Source of the DNA: Naematelia aurantialba
Lineage: Eukaryota; Basidiomycota; Tremellomycetes; Tremellales; Naemateliaceae
Reading direction: 5' to 3'
Assembly (NCBI GenBank): GCA_021527695.1
Contig: JAKFAO010000001.1
Location: 186,001-250,000 of the forward strand
DNA length: 64,000 nucleotides
Shown: positions 25,896 to 36,765 of the stretch, in pieces
How positions within the stretch are numbered: position 1 is the first letter of the stretch
How the letters are laid out: the number at the start of each line of letters is the position of its first letter
Translations under genes and position numbers: made by a program
Notes under the pieces: model-generated
The model's input: the letters and a program-made list of their open reading frames with translations, nothing else
Told to the model about the DNA's origin: nothing
Database searches by the model: none

Positions 25896-27238
25896 ATGCC
25901 CCACTCTAGTGAGAGACAATGCCTGCTGCGAAAAATCAGCCACGAGATCGACATTTTACGGCCCGCCATCGCTCTCTCTCCCGTCCGTCGCCATGTCTGT
26001 CACCTCCTTGCATTTCAAGCCCGTGTGAGCCAAGAACGTTATCTAGATCGCCCCACGACATATCAGGATCATCAGCTGGCACTAGACAATGGCTATCGCT
26101 TTCCCCAGGCCACGATAGCCCATAAACAGCTACTCCGAGTCTCGCAGAGCGAACTCGCGCGTCTCATCGACCTCTTTGGGACAGATCAAGTCTTTGTCTC
26201 TACAGGGAGGAAGCCCCAAGCCCCTGTAAAGCTCCAAATGGGTGTATTCCTTCACCGCATGGCCCATGGGCATGATATTTGCTCCATAGCGACTAGATTT
26301 GGCATATCTGGCAAGTTTCCCTTCCATCTCGTCTGCTAACCTTGTAGTCGGGAATGTCACCAAATTTACCGACCGCTGTCTCACAGCCATCAATCGACAG
26401 CGTTCTAGATACCTCTCATGGCCCACAGCAGAGCGCCGGGAACAAATCAAGCAATTCTACGAGGGAAAGTATCATATCCCCGACTGCGTTGGTTTCATCG
26501 ATGGTACTCACATCAATCTCGATCGAGCACCTGCCAAATCGCGTACAGAGGCTGCAGCCTTTCACTCAAGGAAAGAGAGGTATGGGATGCTTCTCCTGGC
26601 TGTGGTAGATGATGCCAAACGCTTTACATACCTGCATCATGGTTACTCGGCAAGATCAAGCGACATGCGTGCCCAGAGGGCATCTAGGTTGCACACCAAT
26701 CCCGCTGAGCACTTTGCAGCCGGAGAATATGTCCTGGGAGATGCTGGGTTTCTCTGTACCACTCATATCATTCCCATGTATCGCAAAAGTATAGGAGAAT
26801 CTGAGTTGAAAGGTCATCGAGTGAGTTTTCCGAGTTTTCGCCACTTTCCCAGCTAAACTCTCACTTTCAAAGTTATACTTCAACAAGAAGGTTGCGGGAG
26901 CTCGAGTAGACGTCGAGCATGCGTTTGGGATCCTCAAGAGTCGATGGAATATACTCCGGAGTGCCCGATTGCGTATGAAAACCGACAGGGACGATCAAAG
27001 AACGATTCTTGTCATGATCGCATGCTGTATCCTCCATAACCTTCTTATATCGACAGCAAGGGATACCATGGACGACTCCGAGTTTGAGGACATACTCCGC
27101 CATGAGGATATCTACAGGAGGCGACAGGTACGCTTAGCCAGGGACGAGAACTTGCCTGAGCAGGTACGGCGACGGGACGATCTCTGGCGGGCGATGCTCG
27201 AAATCGATCCCGATCCCGTTCATATGGAGGCCTGGTGA
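25896..27238 (+). CDS. PIF/Harbinger DDE transposase (HARBI1-like nuclease)
   Basis: Three exons: 25896-26310, 26348-26820, 26873-27238; 417 aa. It cuts and joins the element ends. The N-terminal region carries a helix-turn-helix-like block (VKLQMGVFLHRMAHGHDICS, IATRFGISVGNVTKFTDRCL). The DDE_Tnp_4 nuclease shows its catalytic acids in PDCVGFIDGTHINLDR, GEYVLGDAGFLCTTHIIP and RVDVEHAFGILKSRWNILRS, plus ILHNLLI near the end. Intron 1 (26311-26347, 37 nt) uses a GC donor (CTG|GCAAGT) and AG acceptor; this restores the frame from SIATRFGIS to VGNVTKF. It ends 43 bp from the convergent Myb-like gene. Confidence 0.93.
26311..26347 (+). other. GC-AG intron in transposase
   Basis: Donor CTG|GCAAGT, acceptor CTTGTAG, 37 nt. 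Reading through gives a stop within eight codons; splicing rebuilds a conserved transposase helix. Confidence 0.75.
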
Positions 27239-27280
27239 GGTGAGTACATGCTCTACATGCTCTTACATGCCCATACTATC

Positions 27281-28632
27281 TCATTCATGCACCTGGTACC
27301 GTCTCTCTGCTTCCTCCAAGGCTAAATCAAAGTCTAAAGCGGGATCTCGACGGCATCTCGCCTCTGCAACTTTCAAAGCCATTTCTCTCCCTCTCTGCTT
27401 CTTCTCCTCCTCCAAACGCTCTCTCTCAAGCCTCAGCTTCTCCTCACGGTATCTCCTCGTGCTCTCCTCCGCAGATTCGATCTGTCGGAGCTGTTTCCCA
27501 CGAAATTCATCCTCTCTTGAGACGATGGACGAAATTCCCTCCTCAAAGGCTTCATCGTGCTTCCTACGTCTCCCTATGCAACCATGAGACAATCTCAAGG
27601 CAATACTCACCATGATGGATGTCATTGATGCTCCCTGAGGCTCGCGATCCACGAGAATGAGTTGACGCACGGCTCGCTCGCCCACGAGATCGTGACGATG
27701 TTGCTACGTCAGTCCATGCGTCTTCCCCGTCTTCCCCATCGTTCTCGCCATCTTCCTCGTCTGTTGGCCATGCGGGAGTGCCTTGAGACGGAGTCTCAAA
27801 GGCTGTGAGGACGGGATTGTTCTCATGAATGGTATCTCCTCGATATGCTCGAGTTCCGCCGTCTCCCTCCATGAATATGCTTCTTAGTCGCTCGAAATGA
27901 GGGCATTTAGCCTCGCACTCAGCTGGGCCAGCGTCAACTGCATTTCTAGCACTTTGAGACTGCATTTCGAGCACTTTGAGAGCTCAAAGACTCACCCATG
28001 ACGTCCCGTACCACTCTCTCTCGATCTGCATCTGATGCATCTTGAATGGCCTTTCCCCCATCCCCATTGCCTGTATTTGACAGCCAGTCATCTACCTGGC
28101 TCCACAGGCTGTGTATCTTGTTCATCTAGCCATTGAATACACATAAGTAGAGTGATACAGGTCAATATACGTGCAAGAGACTCACTTTGGTTTGACAGGC
28201 TGACCAACCTCTCTGGGTCGGGCAGAAATGGTTCTTGAGCCATTCCTCACACTTCTTGGCACCTTTCTGCTGTGAGGAGCCCTTCAAGCCGCCTTTATAT
28301 AGTGCCCAGTTGCCTGGGAACTCCATCCATTGAAGAAGCAGCTCAAATGAGCATGGCGAGTCGAGAGTGCCATCATTGTCCCAGTCTTTGCGACTCTGCA
28401 CCCAATATGGACGTCCCTGAGGGTTGAGCGGGACGGCAGAACGAGTCTGGCGAGGCTGAGAAGCTGTAGGTGTCGGGAATGCAGGCGCAGATGGTCGTAG
28501 ATGGATTGGGAGAGGTGCCGAAGAAGGTGGGGGTTGAGAAGAGTCTGGCAGGATACTGGTCGATGCAGATGGTGCGTTCAAGGTATGGATAGAAAGCCCT
28601 GCTTGAGCTGCATCGATTGGTGGTGGATCCAT
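27281..28632 (-). CDS. Harbinger accessory protein, Myb/SANT-like with coiled coil
   Basis: Four exons: 28632-28186, 28125-27996, 27973-27611, 27573-27281; 410 aa. In Harbinger elements the second gene encodes a Myb/SANT-like DNA-binding protein that brings the transposase to the nucleus and the ends. Here a Pro/Ser-rich N-terminus is followed by a Trp-spaced region (RPYWVQSRKDWDNDG, LLLQWMEFPGNWALYKGGLK, CEEWLKNHFCPTQRGWSACQ, IHSLWSQVDDWLSN) consistent with a SANT/trihelix-like fold. An acidic Ser/Arg linker leads to a long charged helix (SAEESTRRYREEKLRLERER, LEEEKKQRGREMALKVAEAR) likely to be a coiled coil. Assignment rests mostly on its position in the element. Confidence 0.78.
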
Positions 28633-28789
28633 GGCTGTAGGTTGCTTGTGGAATGAGCAATATAGAATCGCAACACTCGAGTATACATGCAAGATGGAGA
28701 AGACGTGTTGCGAGTTGCGATTTGAAAATTACCGCTTTGGGTAATATTGCGATTTCATCTTATGCTTACGTAAGGTATTGCATCGCAAT

Positions 28790-28800
28790 TGACTACCCCT
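28790..28800 (-). repeat. Right terminal inverted repeat of Harbinger element
   Basis: TGACTACCCCT, the exact reverse complement of the left terminus, followed by the GCT duplication at 28801-28803. Confidence 0.88.
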
Positions 28801-28803
28801 GCT

Positions 28804-29649
28804 TGGTGTTTTGTTGTGTTTCCTGAGCAGCCGGTCGACTTCCCGACTCCCGAGCATCCGAAGCCGCATGCCGCATCCTGGACCCGCTGGGAGCCGGAAC
28901 ATTCCACGCTAGTTGATTTACTCCGAACCCGCAATCACACCGTTTCCGCCCTTGCTGCGGCCGGTCGTCGCGTCGCGTATCAGCAGCCCACTGGGAACCG
29001 AACAACTACAACAGCTGTTACTGCAAGGGATGTAGGCACCTGCTAACGTACCTACCCCTCACAATGCGGGACATGTGATGGCTGCCGATCTCCCGTCTGA
29101 GGGCCGTGACGTGGAGATCCCGAAAGGCAAAATAAGCTTCCCGGCGATTGACTGTGCTGCCAGGATCTGGTCGAGCAAGAGGCTCGACCTACGCGGCACG
29201 TCGGATGTCCGCGGGTGACACAGAGCACAAGGGGAGATAACAAGAGATGCGAAGAGCTATTTTCAGTGTACGACACATCGATAGATTGTGCCGATTGGCC
29301 GTGGGAAGAGGAATTCCCAGTAGATGGCGCACCTTTTGTCATCCCTGTTTCCTGCTAGGGAAGCTGGTTTCGCAGTCGACGTCACATGAGTCCAATGGCT
29401 CGTGGGGATGTTTATTCCACCGAGGCTCATTCCTGCACCCTTATGGCAAGCAACCGCCCATCTACTGCCCCGCCGTGCGTCTGGTCGCTGTAGTTCCCAG
29501 CCTAGACTATAAAGATAACACTGTGACACTGTGAGCCTAATATATAAAATTAGGTCGATGATTGTGGGAAATCAATAATTGTACAGCAAGTTATCCCAAA
29601 TCTTAGGTATGTATAATGAGCCTAGTTCAAACAAAAAGATTGCGAAAAA
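28804..29649. other. Gene-poor right flank of transposon
   Basis: No convincing gene on either strand. The last 120 bp before the tRNA gene are AT-rich. Joining this flank to the left flank across the element did not give a recognisable interrupted gene. Confidence 0.45.
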
Positions 29650-29730
29650 TCCGCATTAGTATATCGGCTAGTATATCCGCCTCTCACGACGAGCGCCGCG
29701 GGAGAGAAGGGTTCGATTCCCTTATGCGGA
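29650..29730 (+). tRNA. tRNA-Glu (CTC) with 10-nt intron
   Basis: Acceptor arms TCCGCAT / ATGCGGA pair fully; the D arm is GTATA..TATAT; the T arm is AAGGG-TTCGATT-CCCTT. The anticodon stem TCCGC / GCGGG encloses loop C-T-CTC-A-C with anticodon CTC at 29683-29685. Ten bases (29687-29696) sit between positions 37 and 38, the canonical place for a nuclear tRNA intron; removing them gives a 71-nt tRNA before CCA addition. A T5 run follows at about 29735, the expected RNA polymerase III terminator. Confidence 0.93.
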
Positions 29731-29734
29731 ATAT

Positions 29735-29739
29735 CTTTT
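29735..29739 (+). terminator. RNA polymerase III T-run terminator
   Basis: TTTTT five bases after the tRNA-Glu 3' end. Confidence 0.8.
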
Positions 29740-30432
29740 TGCCATTGACGCGGCGTCTTCAAATACAAGTCAGCTTTGCCCTCCTCTGGATCCTTTTTAT
29801 AGTGATGTTCATTAGCAATGGGCTTGTAGCAGTGTAAACTGTGCAGCATGATACCGAGTTCCAGTGAACGACGACCTCAGGCTGTTTGCGAAGCCGGGGT
29901 TTAAGAACGGACATGGACGACCATCAACGGCAGATGTATTCACTCGATCGCTTGATAATAAAAGCAATCCCATGAACGAATCGGAGTATTTCATGGGAAC
30001 CGGCGCCCGCCAACCATGCCTGCCCCACTACATCGAGTCGATGCTCATTGGCGGCGGCAGGGAATAGAAGAGCTATCTTTGTGATGACGGCCGAAATTGC
30101 CGCCACATTCAAACCCCGAGGGAGTAACGTGCCGCTTGGCGCCCCCGTCTGTCGCCTGCCGGCCGCCACTTTTATGTCATCACCCTTCCGGCATTCCATT
30201 CGAGTGGATATTTTTGACGACCACCTTATTAAGTTGACCATTTCGACACGACATTTGTGATTTGCCAACTAACTCTCGACAGCGAGTTACACCGCCCGAG
30301 ACACCAGTGAAGACTGAACAAGGAGAATACGATACTGGATCCGACTTGGTTGATCTGCGAACGAGCAGCATCGCCGCTGACGAATCACGTTGGAATATCT
30401 GCGTAGATAGCGACAGGGGATCTATCGAGAAT
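29740..30432. other. Intergenic region tRNA-Glu / ISU1
   Basis: Upstream region of ISU1; the open frame running into ISU1 from 30262 is probably 5' UTR. No other feature recognised. Confidence 0.45.
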
Positions 30433-31697
30433 ATGATGCGCTCTGCAGTGCGTGCTGGATCGATGTTGGCGTCTACGTCGGTACGACGGGCGCCGGTGGT
30501 GCCTCGGACGGCGGTGGTGCCGTCTCTAGGGCGGGTGGGCGACGTCGTCAAGCGGGGGTATCACGAGAAGGTCATTGACCATTATGAGAACCCGAGGAAC
30601 GTGAGTTGCTGTCGGCGTGGTGTCCTTGTCTAGTTCCTTTTCTTTTTGTTTCTCTTCACCTTCCGCTCGTTGTCCTCTTCGCTATGTGGAGTATCTACGA
30701 TCAGCGTCCTGCGTCTTCGTCGTCTATCTCACTCGCCTCCCCACGAGGTTTTTGTCGTCTTTGCCGCCCTCGCCTTTCCTGCTTTGTCGTCCTCTTTCTC
30801 ACCTTTTTATTCTCGTTGAAGTCACATCCCTACCGACGCGGGAGGGCTCTGTCGTCGTTTCTTGGGCTGCTGCTGATCCGTAAACAGGTCGGAAACATGA
30901 ACAAGATGGACCACGATGTCGGGACTGGCCTGGTTGGCGCTCCAGCATGTGGCGAGTGCGTACTGTTTCCATGTCGATTCCCTTCTCGGCTGCGCCATGC
31001 TTCGTTCGCGTGCCGATGTTATCTTCCACTTCCCACTCTCCACCGCTCATTTACTCTACACCGCGCATTCTACACGTTCTCACTTCTCACCTGTGCATTT
31101 CTCGCCGGCCGGCGGACTTGTTTCACTCGTGCCCTCGATCGTTACGTATTTCGCTCCCTTACCTTCCGCAACCTCTTATATTGTTTCATCGTGCTGACAA
31201 CAGCAGCGTCATGAAGCTCCAGATCCGGGTGAACGAGGACGGCATCATCTCCGACGTCAAGTTCAAGACATTTGGCTGCGGATCCGCCATTGCCTCTAGC
31301 TCCTACATGACTGAGCGTGTAAAGGGCCTCAGCCTGGCAGACGCCGGTATGGTTAAGAACACCGATATCGCCAAGGAACTTTGTCTGCCACCTGTGAAGC
31401 GTATGTCTTGGTTTTACCATCCACGCCTCTTTCTCGACACAGCCCCTTGCTCCACTTGACCATCCTGCAGCCTCTTTTGGCCTCCTAGTCTCCCCTCTCG
31501 ATACTCCACCTCTTAGATCCCTACTGCTTCGCATTTGTTAGTGTAGGCTGGGCCTGACCCCCGTAGTGCATTGCTCGATGCTCGCAGAGGACGCAATCAA
31601 ATCAGCAATTAAAGACTACCAGGCCAAGCGCGCCAAGCGGCTCGCAATGGCATCAGGGCCCACCATCGAGGTCGGCGCTGCTGCTGCTCCCGCCTGA
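30433..31697 (+). CDS. ISU1: Mitochondrial iron-sulfur cluster scaffold Isu1 (IscU)
   Basis: Four exons: 30433-30600, 30888-30955, 31207-31400, 31567-31697; 186 aa. Isu1 is the matrix scaffold on which Nfs1, frataxin and ferredoxin build [2Fe-2S] clusters. After a presequence-like start (MMRSAVRAGSMLASTSVRRA) the protein has YHEKVIDHYENPRNVGN, the three cluster cysteines in GAPACGDVMKLQI, VKFKTFGCGSAIASSS and VKLHCSMLAEDAIKSA, and the chaperone-binding LPPVK motif. All essential residues are present. Introns 1 and 2 (287 and 251 nt) are unusually long for this window and pyrimidine-rich. The last about 20 residues (Ala-rich tail) extend past the yeast end. Start taken at the double ATG before the presequence. 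Confidence 0.97.
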
Positions 31698-32551
31698 GTG
31701 TTCCGCGACGATAAGAGAAAAAGTGTTCCGATTAGCGAGGCCAGGGCGGAATTTTAGCGTCGAGCCGTTTAGCGTTCTCGTGTACGATGGTGGTTGTTTC
31801 GTGCGGTACGACACTGTGGGCCGCTGCTGTATGACGCTATGTATGCGGAATGGAGCTTTATCGAAAGTGTTATCCCGAAAGTGATATCGCGAAAATGGTC
31901 TCATTGATGATACGACGGTGTGAGACAATCGGGACTCGCGAGGCCCAAGCTGGCCCCGACTGCTTTGCATGTATTTCGATTGCCCAGGGCACACTGATGC
32001 CACGCTGCGTCGTGGGTGTTCTGTGAACTTTGCTCAAGAGGACATGTCCTGCCTACGACGAGCATAGCTCTAGTTGGTTAAGGAGTACGCTTGGAATGTC
32101 GCTCGGTTTCAGCCTGGCCAGTTTGTGGTGAAACTGCATCATCAGCCGCAATCGCTCTGGCTTCGGAACTGCTAGCGCTGTCTGTCCGAGAACTGCAGAG
32201 GTCCCCATATGTCTGTCTGGGCTCACCCACTCTTGCCGATAGAGACGTTGTAACCTGCGTTTGGATGAGAGCGGGTCCGGCCAAGGCTCAGCTACCAATA
32301 CAGCATCCGGGTCGGCTGTGCGCGTGCTTCGTTGATCACACACAGGAAGCAGCTCTCTGCATGCGCTTGAAGTGACTCCCCCTTGTGCGATTGTTCTCGC
32401 CCCCCGACACACAAGCCTTGATCGTGATCCTACTCGAGTATCCCGAGGATAATTCGCCACTCATACCTCGCACGCGTACCTCCACTTGCTCAGCCCAACT
32501 TTTTGGGCACTTTCAGAATTCTTGGTTTCGGCCTACCGTGTCTCGTAAACA
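31698..32551. other. Intergenic region ISU1 / SET gene, possible small minus-strand gene
   Basis: A minus-strand frame at 32053-32280 ends with a protein-like run (VLGQTALAVPKPERLRLMMQ followed by FHHKLARLKPSDIP). A GTGAGC donor and CTGCAG acceptor around 32215-32250 would join it to VTTSLSARV upstream in frame. It could be the C-terminal part of a small conserved gene sharing the SET-gene promoter, but I cannot find its start or name it. Confidence 0.3.
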
Positions 32552-34372
32552 ATGTCAGACGCCCAACTGGCAGCCGCACTGGCGCTGTGCGAATGGCTAA
32601 CGACCCACGGAGGCGTTTTGCATCCTTCTCTGGAGTTTAGGTCGGGTGAGTCGCTCGGTCTAACTGCCTTCCTTGGCCAGTGAAGAGTCGGCAACGGCCA
32701 AGCTGTCGTCTTGGAACTAGCTGTTGATCCTCGTACTCGTAGACCCGGTCACTGGTTTATCTCCATTCACGTCCACCGAATTGTCTCCTGGAGAGACCCT
32801 CATATCGTGTCCTTTCGATCTTGCGGTCACTCCCGAAGAATGCACGAGAGCGATCACTCAAGTCTGCGGGCTCGGCGCAGCGGAGCTTGGCAGCTGGAAC
32901 GAAAGGATGCGGATATGCGCTTACCTCGGCTTGCATTGGACTCGAGCTGCCGCTTCAAGTTCACCTCTGTGAGTACGGGGTACTAAGAACGGGATTCTGA
33001 GTATGATCGCCGTGGCACCCAGGCGACTATACTAGCCATGGTAGCTGACAGTGATGTAGACCCAAGCCGCTGCGCCATCTGCCGTACATCACCGCGCTGC
33101 CCCCACCGTCGGAACTCCTTACTCCGCTGTTCTACTCCCCGGCCGAGCTCGAGCTATTGGGGAGGACGAACCTGGCTGGCGCAGTCCGTGACCGGGAGCA
33201 AGAGCTTCGATCGGAGCACGCGCGAGTCGAGCAAGCGCTTGGCACAGCTGCGCCGTCATGGTGCGTGAGCTGCGGCTGGAGCCGTCGGCAAGGAGACAGC
33301 AACAGCATGTTTGAGAGTTACGGAGACTGATCGCGATAGGAAATAGGGAGCAGTACCTCGCGTGCGCGACGTATATATCTTCCCGGGCGTTCCCGTCCAA
33401 ACTCCTGCGGATACCGGAGAGCGGATCGATAGAGACTCGCGCAGTGGACACCAGCGAAGAAGAGGAGAGTCATCCGATCCTCTTACCCGGCGTGGACCTC
33501 TTCAACCGTGAGTCCACGCGATCACAGAATGCGCCGCCATCTTCGCTGCCAGTGCCAGTGCAGGTTGGCTCTCCTCATAGCCACCGCCGCCGCTCTTGTC
33601 ACGCTGGTCAAATGAGGTGAAGCTCAGCTGACGGAGGAAGACGCTCGCGGGCAGCCAATCACATGGCTCTCGGCACCACGTACCGTCGCCAACGCACAGG
33701 TGAACAGCATCTCACTCGTCTCGTCCGCTGCCGTGCCTGCCGGATCCCAGGTGTTCAACAACTACGGCCCAAAGTCCAACGAGGAGCTGCTGCTTGCGTA
33801 CGGATTCGTCCTCGATCCCAACCCCGACGACACTGTCATCCTCCGTATAGGCACGACCCAGCAGCACCTGCCAGACCGGATCAGCGCGAACCTCACGGCC
33901 AAAGGTCTGGACCCGACACGGCGATTCGCGCTTGGGGCGGACGGAGTCGTGCCGAGCGAGCTGGTCGAGATCATGCGGATCATGATGGGTGATTCCGACT
34001 CTGGAGAGGACGGAGCACAGATCGACGAGGAGGACGAACATGCTCTGCACGAGCAGGAGCAGAAGGAGATGGAGCTGGAGCTGGACGTGCTGGGCCAGCT
34101 GGGAGAGATGCTAGAGGACAAACTGTCCAAGCTCACGGAGCCTGGGAGCGGGGTCGAGGATGGTGTCGTGCGGGCCGACGTGGAGCGCATGTGTGCAGTG
34201 TACCGTAATGGTCAGTCTCGTCGCCCTTCGCCTCCGACGACGAGCTGATTATAGACACCGAGCAGGCCAGATCGGTATTCTCGAGGTAGCATTGGAGAAG
34301 CTCGGAGAGCGCGTAGAGAAGCTAGAAAGCCTTGTTGATCAGGGCATGGGCGGTTGCCCCTGCTGTGCATGA
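32552..34372 (+). CDS. SET-domain protein lysine methyltransferase (SETD/Rkm-like)
   Basis: Exons 32552-32645, 32743-32968, 33060-33260, 33347-33507, 33623-34210, 34245-34372; about 465 aa. The plant LSMT/SETD3/SETD6/yeast Rkm group modifies non-histone proteins such as ribosomal proteins and elongation factors. Landmarks are SDPVTGLSPFTSTELSPGET and LISCPFDLAVTPEEC (start of SET), PYITALPPPSELLTPLFYSP, ELLGRTNLAG (inserted iSET helix), YLACATYISSRAFPSKLL, ILLPGVDLFN, and VFNNYGPKSNEELLLAYGFV, which binds SAM and substrate. The family's DMxNH motif is altered (LFNP in my splice model). The last intron is uncertain: two donors (34205 or 34211) fit, and the acceptor gives only 34-40 nt. The C-terminus ends with a Cys-rich CPCCA. 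Confidence 0.82.
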
Positions 34373-34574
34373 GGCTGCGTCTTATGGTGCTGAGATCGCA
34401 CTGCATGCAAGTACTGATAGCATATGCAGTGTTCGTGCTCGACATCATTGTGCATCTCCTCATATCAATATGATTGTATCTGATGCTATGTATGCGCTCC
34501 CACATCGGAACCCGCACATAGAGTCAATCTTGTCTTACTACCTGTCGTCGCGTCTTCCGCCAATGTTCATGTCG

Positions 34575-36045
34575 TTATCGGCCCTGTAAGAGCGTCGAAA
34601 GCTCAGTGACCAGGTCCGTTGCCTCTTCCAGGTCCTCCTCTTGCCTCGATCGAATGCGTCTCGCCACCTCCTCCGCTAGGTCGGCGACATGATTCATATC
34701 GCGTTTCACAGGCTTCTTCTTCTCGTCGCCGCATGCTCCGAGTGACTGAGCGTGGCAGTTGTACTTGGACGGCTCGAGGTCAGGTCTAGGTTTCGCGGCA
34801 ATGTCGGCCCGGGAAGAATCACACGCGAGGATATCGACCAGGGTGTGAATAGTGGTGAGGAGGGACTGCTGGATCGCTTCACGGCGCGCGTACCGGCCCG
34901 GAGTGTGGATGTAGCTCGGAGTGCCTGGGGTTGTTTTGGTATCCAGAGTTCGGGACAGCTCGGTACTGCTCGTCAGCGGTGGAGTTGAAGGGGGTTGGGT
35001 CCTGTTTGACTGTTCAGGGGTGTGCGGCGCGTTGTAGTCAGAAGCTGAAGCCGACCGACTGCGAGCTTTCTCTAATTCAAGACAAGGAATTGTAGGAGCG
35101 CAATGCCCAGGTTCATGAGCGTGTGGCGCCGGTGTAAATGCACAAGGCACATGTGTGAAAGTTATCGGCTGAACCAAGGCGGGATCTGTCATTGGCGTGC
35201 GTTCACGCCCCTCTTCAACAGATGGAATTCCGAGCGACCGTTTCGGCTCCGCGATGAAGCGACTGAGGGCACTGCCTGTCCAATCGGAACGGGTGATCTG
35301 AGATAGCGGTGCTCTCTGCTTCCTAGTCTCTAAGTCCCCTACAACTTGGAGCATTGCTTCAGTCTCGAGCGCGTCGGACGATCCCAGAATGGCAGGATCG
35401 AGCGCGCTAAGCGACACAGCGTCGGGCTCTCTTGCTCCGTTGTCGTTGGTGGAAGGAGCACACTCCTCGTCTGTTGCAAGCTGGTCGTACTCTTCACGCT
35501 GGCCCGCGAATCGCGGGGGTGTAGAGGTCACCCATGTCGGCGTCGTTGGTCCGGCCCGAGGACTGACTTGAGGTGCTATCGGTTCGGGACTGGAGCCGTC
35601 GGGCTCTGCGACAGGATTTCGAGATGAGACCAATGACGAGGCGCCTGGGGATGGTGTCATGAGTGGCAAGGCGGCCAGGGGTGGGGCGTCCGAAGGTAGA
35701 TCTTCCGAGCTGACCAAGCGCCCTGATGCTGGCTCTGGAGTTGTGTCTGGGGACACTTCCAGGAACCTGCTGGAACGTTTCAGGCGTCCCAGAGCGAGCA
35801 CCTGTGGGAGGGGCGCCGGCGAGGGCGAGCGGATATCGATCACACTATCAAAGTGAGAACTTGACGGACCACCAACGCTGGCAGATGCGATCAAGTTCGG
35901 TGCATTCCTACCGTCAACTCGGCTTCCAGGGGCAGGCTTACCTCTTCCTGGACTTAAACTGTCTCTTCTTCTTGGCCTGACTCTGAGCAGGCTGGTTCTC
36001 GGTAACGGGATTACCCTTTGCGTTACTCTTTGCCTGCCGCATCAT
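34575..36045 (-). CDS. Unknown Ser/Pro-rich protein with basic N-terminus
   Basis: Exons 36045-35942 and 35907-34575; 478 aa. I do not recognise it. The N-terminus is short and basic (QAKKKRQFKSRKR), which could serve nuclear localisation. The middle is Ser/Pro/Thr-rich and looks disordered, with several SP/TP sites (DIRSPSPAP, SPDTTPEPAS). The C-terminal 120 residues are more ordered-looking: a helix (REAIQQSLLTTIHTLVDILA) and a charged end (VADLAEEVARRIRSRQEEDL) that may be a coiled coil. The single intron has good GTAAGC and GTAG signals and preserves frame. An upstream coding exon cannot be excluded. A phospho-regulated nuclear protein is a guess only. Confidence 0.65.
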
Positions 36046-36765
36046 CAATGCACCTAGGAACCATCAGCCAGTTCCTAACGCCAGGCGGATGATTCACTAT
36101 GGTTCCTGATGAGATGACGCTCGAGCTTGCTGTGAACGTCAAAGTATCTCCTACAGGTAGCCACTGGACACGGGACGGACATGGTGTGGGTTATTCATTG
36201 GCCATGTACCAGCCTTAACGTGGAAGTATATGGGGGTGGTGAGCGACGGCGAGTGAGTGGGAGAGCACGGACACCCTGTCGTGCAGATGAGCTTGGTTGC
36301 CATGGCGACGCGTTAGTGTGGCCAGCATTGGAGATGAGCCTTGTGGTTGGGTTGAGAAGCGATTCTAGATCGTCTAGAACAAGTCTAGAGCTATGTGGCC
36401 CGCGCTCCAGGCTCCAGGCTGTACCATACAATGCTGGAGTAGGGGAAAGAGAATGGGAGAACCAAGAGACTAGGTCGTTGTCGCCACACGTGAAACTCCG
36501 GCTAAATGCGGGGACCCCTCGCTCCACGCGACTCCCTCGCCGCCAGCACTTTCTTTCTTCCAACCTTCTTCTTCTTCTTCTTCAGACTCTGTCATCGTCA
36601 ACCACAGAGTCAGTCCAAGTCCGCTCCAAACAGCCTCAGTGCTACCTTTCTCCTCGCCTCTACACACTACTCTTCCTCCTCTTCCGTCAATTCACGTCGA
36701 CGATTGCCGCCTCTCGAGCCTCGTCTGCAGAAATTCCAAAACGACCAGACTCGATCAAATTCAAG
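36046..36765. promoter_or_regulatory. Divergent promoter region (unknown gene / RRM gene)
   Basis: Contains two overlapping TCTAGA-type repeats near 36364-36390, a CACGTG at 36487-36492 and a pyrimidine tract with (CTT)n at about 36560-36590 just upstream of the RRM gene, typical of a strong 5' UTR or core promoter. No gene inside. Confidence 0.5.

Larger units (their letters stand above)
25652..28800. mobile_element. PIF/Harbinger DNA transposon, apparently complete (3149 bp)
   Basis: Ends are inverted repeats: both termini read AGGGGTAGTCA from outside in (25652-25662 and complement of 28790-28800), with weaker similarity further in. The element is flanked by GCT on both sides (25649-25651 and 28801-28803), the 3-bp target duplication typical of this superfamily. 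Inside are two convergent intact genes: a DDE transposase (+) and a Myb/SANT-like protein (-), the standard autonomous Harbinger pair. Subterminal motifs TTACGTAA (25738, 25757, 28766) and TTGCGATT are present at both ends, and the left end can form an 11-bp hairpin. No frameshift or internal stop was found once introns are removed, which suggests a recent and perhaps active copy. Confidence 0.92.

Noticed and set aside
25230..29500. A host gene interrupted by the Harbinger insertion
   Set aside because: Joining the two flanks at GCT gave no recognisable continuous reading frame on either strand.
30262..30432. In-frame N-terminal extension of ISU1
   Set aside because: It would place 57 acidic residues ahead of a clear mitochondrial presequence; the double ATG at 30433 fits the family better.
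32053..32460. LYR-motif protein (minus-strand frame containing LQRLYRQEW)
   Set aside because: The LYR match is short, and the splice signal directly after it argues that this frame is not the real one.
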